From the NCBI GenBank assembly GCA_029212425.1, contig JARGNC010000053.1:8764-13797 (forward strand): a DNA stretch of 5,034 nt. The letters run 5' to 3'. Positions 1-5,034 of the stretch are shown here, in pieces. The notes beneath the pieces were generated by a model. That model searched no databases. It was not told where the DNA came from and saw nothing but the letters and a program-made list of their open reading frames with translations. The translations under genes were made by a program, and so were the position numbers. The stretch is from Phycisphaerales bacterium (GTDB lineage Bacteria > Planctomycetota > Phycisphaerae > Phycisphaerales > UBA1924). Each line of letters opens with the position of its first letter. The stretch's first letter is position 1.

Positions 1-3000
1 CGGTTGATCGAGCGAGAGGCGGGCACGCCTTCGGCTGGGAGCTTTGGGCTGGCGAATCGGATTATGGATGGTCGGCTTGAGGGGCTTGAACCTGGGACTG
101 ATGCGTATGCGCACGCGGTGCGGTCGCTGGATGCGGTTTTGGAATCGGCTGTTGAACGATTGGCGATTGTGACTGATGGGGGCGGGATTGGTGACGAGGG
201 GTTTGAGGTGGCGATGCTGCCTCAGATCGCGAAGGGGTATGTGCGGGCGCGGGCGGCGATGCTCAATGATGACGCTGAGGGTGCGGTGGCGATTTATGAG
301 CAGCTCGCGGCGGCTTCGCCTCAGTCCACTGAGATTTTGATTGGGCTTGGGGATGCGTATATGCGGCTTGGGGATCGGGGGCAGGCGGTGGATGCGTACC
401 TGCGTGCTGTGGAGCTTGGGGATCGGACGAACCGAGCGTTGGTGTATGGTGCGATGGGGTCGACGCATGATCCTGAGCGGGTGATCGAGCTTGGGGCGAT
501 GGCTTGGGGTGAGGGTGAATCGACGATCGGAGCGGATCGCGCGGGGGCTCTGCTCGGCGGTGTGATGCTTGGGAGGGCGCTGATCGAGGATGGACAGCTC
601 GCGGCGGGCGCTGAGGTGATGACGCGGGCGATGGGGATGCTTGATGGGGACACAGCTCGTGATCCGAGATTCCGGAGAGAACTGATTCAGTTGTATACGC
701 AGCGCGCGGAGCAGTTTGCTTCACTTGGTGATGCGTGGATGATGCTGGAGCAGCCTGCGCGTGCGCTTGAGGTGTATGAGCTGTCGCGGGGGATCGCGGG
801 GGATGAGCCGATTGAGCTGATGGCGCGGCGGGTGGCGGCGGAACTGCTCGCGGGGCACAGCGGGCTGGCGGCTCAGGGGTTGATGGGGTGGATCGGTTCG
901 CATCCTGGGGAGGACTCGGCGCTGTTGCATCATCTCGTGGGGATTGTGGGTGAGCATGTGTTGATTGGTGGGATTGTGCGCGAATCGCTTGGTGAACGGA
1001 TGGGGGATGCGTCGCTGCAGGTTTCGCAGCGTCGGGCGCTGCTTGGGTTGGTGCTGACGCTTGAGGGCGATGCTGATGCGAGCGTGGAGATTCTGAGCAA
1101 TGTTGATGCTTCGATTGTGTCGCCTGTCGCGTGCGCTCGGGTGCTTGGGATGTTTGATGCGGGGGAAGAGCGGCTTGATGCGGTGATGCGGATCGTGGAG
1201 CGGAATCCGGCGGCGGGTCCGATGGTTGTGCCTGCGATGATCCGGCTTGATGGGCGGGCGATCGATGCGTTGGCAATGGTTGATGGGGAGTCGGGGACTG
1301 CTGGTACGGAGTCAGCGGAGTTGGTGCGGTGTTTGATCGCGGTGGATCTGCAGCGTCCTGACTTGCTTGGGTGGCTTGAAACGATTGACGGCTCGTACTT
1401 TGATGCGCGTTCCACCACTTGGCTGATTGCGCATGCTCGCGCTGCGGTGCTTGGGGCTCGGTGGTCTTTTGCGGCGTTGGCGTTTGATGCGTGCGCGGGG
1501 CGTGCGATGAACGGGGCGGAGCATTCGTTTTATGTTGACACGCTGATGGTGGGCAATCGGATGAAGGAAGCGATCGACACAGCGGAGGCGCGGGCGCAGT
1601 CGGAAGGCGGGAATGCGGCGGACTGGTTGGCGGTGGCGCGGATGCATCAGATTCTGGGGGATCGGTCGGGGTTGGTCGGCGCGCTGGAGATGGCGCTGGA
1701 GCTCGATCCGTACGACGAGGGGGTCTATGAGCAGCTGATTACGGTGCTCGGAGCGGGCGGGGAAGCGGGAGATGTGGAACAACTCCGCGAGGTCACTCGC
1801 TCGCTTGGACAGCGGCTTCCACGCTCGGCGATGGTGAGCTTGATCCGGGCGCATGAGATGGCGAGCGCAGGTGCGCAAGGCGGGGAGATGCTGGCGCAGA
1901 GCGAACGGCTGTTGATGCAGGCGCACGCGGAGCATCGGTATCGGGAAATCGGGGTTGATCTGCTGCTGAGTGTGTGGCGGACGCAGATGACACAAGGCGA
2001 TGAGGGGGCGGTGGCGCGTGGATTGGCGTGGATCGATTCGCAGCGGGAGGACATGGCGGGGTCGGTTGATCTGGCGAGCGCGCGGGCGCGGATGATGGTG
2101 CTCATGGGGGACAACGCGGGGGCGGAGTCTTTCTTGGACAGGTTCTATGAGCAGATTCCTTCGCGGCGCGTTGGGCGGCTCCATGAGGGGTTGATCCGTT
2201 CGGATGAGTCACGACGCGAGGAAGCGGATCGGCTCGCGCTTGCTCGGCTTGCGGGCTTGGTGTCTGTTGAGGATTGTTTGGAACGGCTCGAGCGCGCGGG
2301 CGGGATCGGGGCGCTCGGCGAGTTTGGGCTTGAGGAGCTTGTGCCTGTGGAGGGGGAGTGGGTGTATTCGCTTGGACAATCGCTCCGGATTGTGCGGGTG
2401 CTTGGGGCGGTGGCGCAGTCGGGGCTGGAGGGGACAGATGCGGAGCTGCTGTTGAAGCTTATTGAGCGGACGCGGGCGAAGAGTTTGTCTTGGACGGACT
2501 CGAAGGGGATCAACCCGCTTTCGGCGCTGGAGCTGATTGAGTTGGTGATGCTCCCTGCGAGTGAGCGGTTTGAGATGGGCGCGTACGAGCAGCTTGTCCG
2601 GTCGCTTGACGGAACGGCTGGCGGGCGCGATCCGTACACAGCGGCGATCCAGTCGCTGCTGCGATCGAGGGGGGAGAGCGCGGGGCTGGAGATGGTGACC
2701 CGATTGAGCATCGATGACGATGGGATGATTGATGAGGGGAGGATCCGGGATCTGCCTACGCTGATCGGTCAGCTTGGGTCGGCGGAAGATCTGCGGTTTG
2801 CGATTGATTGGATGGATCGAGCGGGGTTGATGGTTGAAGCACGCGATGCGGTCGTCGCTTCGCTTGGGGTCCTCCAGGAGGGATCGCTCGCGGACAAGAC
2901 CGATCTTGATGGGGTCAAGGCGGACTTTGCGTACACGGCTGCGGTCGTCGCGTCGTTCTATGAACGCAAGGATGAATCGGACTCGATGTACGATGTCGCG

Positions 3001-3573
3001 CTTGGGTTTGACGCGGGACACGCGTGGGCGAACAACGATCTTGGGTATCGGATGATCGAGGATGGCGGGGATCTTGAGGTTGCGGAGCGGCACTTGATCG
3101 CCGCGCACGAGGCGGAACCCAAAGCGGCGAGCATCACCGATTCGCTTGCGTGGGTTCGGTACGCGATGGGGATCTTCCGCGATGAAGTGGATGGGGATGG
3201 GGCTGTCGTTCGCAGGGGGGCGATCGGGCTGCTGGAAGAAGCGTTGGAGCTTGAGGGGGGCGAGGAGAACGCGACGATTGATGACCATTTGGGCGATGCG
3301 CTGTGGATGGTCGGCGAGTTTGAACGCGCGATCGGGGCGTGGCTCGATGCGGAGGACAAGCTCAGGTCGCGGTTGACGGAGCTCTCGAACGAAGAGAACC
3401 TCAATACGAGGGCGATCGAGTCTATCCGCGAGGAACTCAGCTCGATCCGGTACAAGATTTCGGATGGGGAGTCGGGGCGGGTTCCTGGGGTCGCGGAGAA
3501 CCGCGCTGGTGTGGCGGTCCCGAATCCTGCAGGTTCTGGTGATATAGTTGAAGAAGTTGTTCCCGAGAAATGA
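1..3573 (+). CDS. Large tetratricopeptide-repeat (TPR) protein, 5' end outside the window
   Basis: The reading frame is open from the first base, and the earliest residues show no signal peptide or natural N-terminus, so the true start probably lies upstream. At least 1190 residues are present. Residues below are counted from the codon at base 4. A clear TPR pair lies at about 84-140, with the pattern LGDAY..LGD..QAV.AY..A at 115-137. Further TPR-like helices occur near 238-269 and 539-572. The best-conserved array is C-terminal, at about 974-1119: NNDLGY at 1010-1015, ITDSLAWVRYAMG at 1044-1056 and DHLGDALW at 1094-1101, followed by ERAIGAW. This layout is typical of bacterial TPR proteins. 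A charged, probably helical segment (1118-1153) and a flexible tail end the protein. No membrane span or catalytic motif is visible. TPR arrays mediate protein-protein contacts; the partner is unknown. The family call is secure and the role is not. Confidence 0.88.
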   Translation, partial: RLIEREAGTPSAGSFGLANRIMDGRLEGLEPGTDAYAHAVRSLDAVLESAVERLAIVTDGGGIGDEGFEVAMLPQIAKGYVRARAAMLNDDAEGAVAIYEQLAAASPQSTEILIGLGDAYMRLGDRGQAVDAYLRAVELGDRTNRALVYGAMGSTHDPERVIELGAMAWGEGESTIGADRAGALLGGVMLGRALIEDGQLAAGAEVMTRAMGMLDGDTARDPRFRRELIQLYTQRAEQFASLGDAWMMLEQPARALEVYELSRGIAGDEPIELMARRVAAELLAGHSGLAAQGLMGWIGSHPGEDSALLHHLVGIVGEHVLIGGIVRESLGERMGDASLQVSQRRALLGLVLTLEGDADASVEILSNVDASIVSPVACARVLGMFDAGEERLDAVMRIVERNPAAGPMVVPAMIRLDGRAIDALAMVDGESGTAGTESAELVRCLIAVDLQRPDLLGWLETIDGSYFDARSTTWLIAHARAAVLGARWSFAALAFDACAGRAMNGAEHSFYVDTLMVGNRMKEAIDTAEARAQSEGGNAADWLAVARMHQILGDRSGLVGALEMALELDPYDEGVYEQLITVLGAGGEAGDVEQLREVTRSLGQRLPRSAMVSLIRAHEMASAGAQGGEMLAQSERLLMQAHAEHRYREIGVDLLLSVWRTQMTQGDEGAVARGLAWIDSQREDMAGSVDLASARARMMVLMGDNAGAESFLDRFYEQIPSRRVGRLHEGLIRSDESRREEADRLALARLAGLVSVEDCLERLERAGGIGALGEFGLEELVPVEGEWVYSLGQSLRIVRVLGAVAQSGLEGTDAELLLKLIERTRAKSLSWTDSKGINPLSALELIELVMLPASERFEMGAYEQLVRSLDGTAGGRDPYTAAIQSLLRSRGESAGLEMVTRLSIDDDGMIDEGRIRDLPTLIGQLGSAEDLRFAIDWMDRAGLMVEARDAVVASLGVLQEGSLADKTDLDGVKADFAYTAAVVASFYERKDESDSMYDVALGFDAGHAWANNDLGYRMIEDGGDLEVAERHLIAAHEAEPKAASITDSLAWVRYAMGIFRDEVDGDGAVVRRGAIGLLEEALELEGGEENATIDDHLGDALWMVGEFERAIGAWLDAEDKLRSRLTELSNEENLNTRAIESIREELSSIRYKISDGESGRVPGVAENRAGVAVPNPAGSGDIVEEVVPEK

Positions 3574-3582
3574 AGCGAAAGT

Positions 3583-3587
3583 AAAGG
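3583..3587 (+). promoter_or_regulatory. Ribosome binding site of yebC
   Basis: AAAGG lies nine bases before the yebC ATG, inside the 23-base gap after the TPR gene stop. It is a modest Shine-Dalgarno match and the only one in the gap. The gap is too short for an evident promoter of its own, which supports co-transcription with the TPR gene, although a promoter inside the end of that gene cannot be excluded. Confidence 0.55.
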
Positions 3588-3596
3588 TACACACCG

Positions 3597-4358
3597 ATGG
3601 CTGGACATAGCAAATGGTCGAATATCAAGCACCGCAAGGCGCGTCAGGACAAGGTCAAGGCGCGGGTGTGGTCCAAGTGTTCCAAAGCGATTATGGTCGC
3701 GGCACGCTCGGGTGGTCCTGATCCGGATTCGAACCTGACGCTGCGGTACGCGATTGATGAAGCGAAGTACGCGAACATGCCTAAGGACACGATCAAGCGT
3801 GCGATCGACAAGGGCGCGGGCGAGACTGGGGGCGCGGACTTCCAGGAGCTGGTCTACGAGGGCTACGGTCCCGGTGGGACGGCGCTGTTGATTCTTTCGT
3901 TGACCGACAACAACACACGCACCGTCGGTGATGTCCGCAACATGTTCAAAAAGGGCGGCGGGTCGATGGGCAACGCGGGGACGGTCGCGTTTATGTTCGC
4001 GACCAAGGGGCAGATCATCGTCGATGCGAACAAGTACGGCGAGGACGCGATTATGGAAGTCGTGCTCGAAGCGGGCGCGGATGATGTGATCGCGCCTGAG
4101 GGCGACGATGATGACAAGGGCGCGTGGACGATCATGACGGAAGTCGCGGACTTCCAAGCGGTCAAAGCGGCGCTCGAAGCGGCGGACATCGAGATCATGG
4201 AAGCGGAGATCTCTCGCATTCCCGACAACACTGTTGAGGTGAAGGGTGATGATGTTCGCAAGATGATGAACCTGATCGAATCGCTCGAAGAGCTTGATGA
4301 CATCCAGAAGGTGTACAGCAACGCGGACTTCGATCCTGACGAACTTGCCAAGCTGTGA
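3597..4358 (+). CDS. yebC: YebC/PmpR (TACO1) family translation or transcription regulator
   Basis: The protein has 253 residues, the usual length for the family, and starts with the hallmark MAGHSKWSNIKHRKA, which fixes the ATG start. Other family signatures are VAARSGGPDP (34-43), LRYAIDEAKYANMPKDTI (49-66, with the conserved NMPKD), YEGYGPGG (87-94), LTDNNTRTV (102-110), and the glycine-rich KKGGGSMGNAGTVAFMF (118-134). The C-terminal domain contains an acidic stretch, EGDDDDKG (168-175), and ends in the normal dimerisation-type segment NLIESLEELDDIQKVYSN. Members act in the cytoplasm. Some were described as DNA-binding regulators (PmpR). Mitochondrial TACO1 and bacterial homologues are also linked to translation, including relief of ribosome stalling on proline-rich stretches. 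Which role applies here cannot be read from sequence. Glycine codons are mostly GGC and GGT, unlike both neighbours, suggesting higher expression. The usual neighbour ruvC is absent on the side visible downstream. Confidence 0.97.
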   Translation: MAGHSKWSNIKHRKARQDKVKARVWSKCSKAIMVAARSGGPDPDSNLTLRYAIDEAKYANMPKDTIKRAIDKGAGETGGADFQELVYEGYGPGGTALLILSLTDNNTRTVGDVRNMFKKGGGSMGNAGTVAFMFATKGQIIVDANKYGEDAIMEVVLEAGADDVIAPEGDDDDKGAWTIMTEVADFQAVKAALEAADIEIMEAEISRIPDNTVEVKGDDVRKMMNLIESLEELDDIQKVYSNADFDPDELAKL

Positions 4359-4858
4359 GCGGGGATGCGGTCACTGGCAAGATGAAGGGGTGGGCGAAGT
4401 TCTCGGAGTGCGAGCGGTATCGGTACACGCTTGGGAGGCGCTGGGAATCGGGCGGCAAGCGGGTGTGTTTTTGTTTGCTCAATCCGTCCACAGCGGATGC
4501 GGAGGTGCTTGATCCGACGCTGACGCGGTGCCATCGGTATGCGGTGCGTTGGGGGTTCTCGGCGATGGATGTGGTGAACATCTTTGCGTTGCGGTCGACT
4601 GACCCCAAGGGTTTGAAGCTTGTGGATGATCCGATCGGGGCGGAGAACGATCGGCATATCGCTCGGTTGGCGAAGGGTGCGGACCTGGTGGTCGCGGGAT
4701 GGGGGACGCATGGGAAGCTGATGGGGCGCGGCGATGCGGTGCGGGGGTTGCTTGCGAAGGTGTGCGAGCCCCACTGTTTGGATGTGACGATGCATGGGTT
4801 TCCGAAGCATCCGTTGTATTTGCGGGGGGATTTGGAGCCGCGGGTTTTTGGGGGTTGA
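4355..4858 (+). CDS. DUF1643 family protein of unknown function
   Basis: This reads as a complete 167-residue protein from GTG at 4355, of typical length for the family. Recognisable family motifs are WAKFSECERYRYTLGRRW (13-30), LLNPSTAD (41-48) followed by DPTLTRC (53-59), VVNIFALRSTDP (73-84), DDPIGAENDRHI (91-102), DLVVAGWGTHG (110-120) and GFPKHPLYL (148-156). The GTG overlaps the yebC stop codon in GTGA, and no good Shine-Dalgarno sequence precedes it, so translation may be coupled to yebC. An in-frame ATG at 4382 (residue 10) begins right before the conserved domain and is a plausible alternative start. No signal peptide or membrane segment is seen, so it should be cytosolic. The biochemical role of the family is not established to my knowledge. 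Glycine is mostly GGG (12 of 20), as in the TPR gene. The family call is firm; start and function are not. Confidence 0.9.
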   Translation: MSGDAVTGKMKGWAKFSECERYRYTLGRRWESGGKRVCFCLLNPSTADAEVLDPTLTRCHRYAVRWGFSAMDVVNIFALRSTDPKGLKLVDDPIGAENDRHIARLAKGADLVVAGWGTHGKLMGRGDAVRGLLAKVCEPHCLDVTMHGFPKHPLYLRGDLEPRVFGG

Positions 4859-4865
4859 AGAAGCA

Positions 4866-4898
4866 GAACAACTTGCTTGGTAGGGGGTGATGTTGTTC
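4866..4898. repeat. Short inverted repeat in the gap after the DUF1643 gene
   Basis: GAACAAC at 4866-4872 is perfectly complementary to GTTGTTC at 4892-4898, giving a 7-bp stem around a 19-base loop. A competing smaller hairpin (AAGCA 4861-4865 with TGCTT 4874-4878) overlaps it. Neither is followed by a T tract, so an intrinsic terminator is not supported. It could be a chance match, a weak mRNA structure near the next gene's start, or a protein-binding site. Confidence 0.25.
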
Positions 4899-4909
4899 GT
4901 GGTGGGCGT

Positions 4910-4913
4910 AGGA
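4910..4913 (+). promoter_or_regulatory. Ribosome binding site deciding the start at 4920
   Basis: AGGA lies six bases before the ATG at 4920. The in-frame upstream candidates, GTG at 4887 and ATG at 4890, have the purine run AGGGGG (4882-4887) overlapping or only two bases away, which is too close for normal ribosome placement. This favours 4920 as the start. Confidence 0.45.
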
Positions 4914-4919
4914 TGGGGG

Positions 4920-5034
4920 ATGAGATCGATACAGGTTCAGCGTTTCTTTGAGGTGGTTCACATTGTGGCGCTGAGCGCCTGGTTTGGGGCCGTGGGGATG
5001 TCGGGGGTGGTGGCGGCGGTGGTGTTTCCCGCGA
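4920..5034 (+). CDS. Putative integral membrane protein, 3' end outside the window (DUF4149/TMEM205-like N-terminus)
   Basis: The frame is open from the ATG at 4920 to the window edge, giving 38 residues. After a short polar start (MRSIQVQRF) comes a hydrophobic stretch of about 25 residues (12-36) with HIVALSAWFG followed by small residues and a VVFPA end, which reads as a first transmembrane helix. The pattern of a His, then ALxxWFG, then a small-residue helix ending in a Phe resembles the first helix of DUF4149/TMEM205-type proteins, small multi-pass proteins of unclear role. With so little sequence this family call is tentative. Two in-frame upstream starts (GTG 4887, ATG 4890) would add ten or eleven mostly hydrophobic residues. 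The gene lies 61 bases after the DUF1643 gene on the same strand and might be co-transcribed. Confidence 0.6.
   Translation, partial: MRSIQVQRFFEVVHIVALSAWFGAVGMSGVVAAVVFPA

Noticed and set aside
263..1276. A 337-codon open frame on the - strand
   Set aside because: The product is low-complexity, dominated by Pro, Ser, His and Ala, as expected from the complement of GGG- and GCG-rich coding sequence. The sense frame encodes clear TPR motifs.
2209..3594. A 461-codon open frame on the - strand, antisense to the end of the TPR gene
   Set aside because: It lies in codon register with the sense gene and stays open only because the sense gene avoids TTA, CTA and TCA codons; it ends exactly at an in-frame Ser TCA codon at 2209. 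The translation is Arg/Pro-rich without recognisable domains. Similar frames end at the TCA codons at 721 and 1312.
2958..4157. A 399-codon - strand frame spanning the TPR-yebC junction
   Set aside because: It is antisense to the unambiguous yebC gene and the conserved TPR array, and its product changes composition at the junction, as a shadow would.
1..4858. Link between YebC's reported role at proline stretches and the neighbouring proteins
   Set aside because: I saw no run of consecutive prolines in the visible TPR or DUF1643 products, so the sequence gives no reason to think they are YebC-dependent for translation.
4699..4890. A small + strand frame of 63 codons overlapping the end of the DUF1643 gene
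   Set aside because: It is a shifted reading of the DUF1643 coding region, which has conserved motifs in its own frame up to its end; no independent support exists.
4859..4919. Promoter or intrinsic terminator between the DUF1643 and membrane protein genes
   Set aside because: No hairpin is followed by a T tract, and no pair of -35 and -10 boxes at normal spacing is visible.
4983..5020. Clustered G runs as a possible G-quadruplex
   Set aside because: There are three runs of four or five G with short loops, but the fourth is only GG pairs. G runs are common across the window because of GGG glycine codons, so this is not distinctive.

Overview
The window is GC-rich and densely coding, with all recognisable genes on the + strand. 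It holds the 3' part of a very large tetratricopeptide-repeat (TPR) protein gene (1-3573, open at the left edge), a complete yebC/TACO1-family gene (3597-4358), a complete gene of the uncharacterised DUF1643 family (4355-4858), and the first 38 codons of a putative membrane protein gene that runs off the right edge (from 4920). There are no RNA genes, mobile elements, CRISPR arrays or long repeats that I can support.

The first three genes look like one transcription unit. The gap between the TPR gene and yebC is 23 bases and carries only a ribosome binding site. yebC and the DUF1643 gene overlap by four bases (GTGA). The last gene follows after 61 bases that contain a short inverted repeat but no convincing terminator or promoter, so it may belong to the same unit.

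The organism is a bacterium. The style of the proteins (a giant degenerate TPR protein, a YebC with an arginine-rich and tryptophan-containing N-terminal helix, a short membrane protein like the TMEM205/DUF4149 type) and the coding style (GGG, GCG, CGG and CTT codons, a strongly G-rich sense strand) remind me of Planctomycetes, perhaps class Phycisphaerae. This is an impression without any search and should be held loosely.

The genes do not form an obvious pathway. YebC is a translation-associated or DNA-binding protein. The TPR protein is probably a protein-interaction scaffold. DUF1643 has no established function, although the order of its motifs resembles that of uracil-DNA glycosylases. 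I see no clear new multi-gene system here. The points most worth a second look are the DUF1643 gene coupled to yebC, its glycosylase-like motif layout, and the architecture of the TPR protein.
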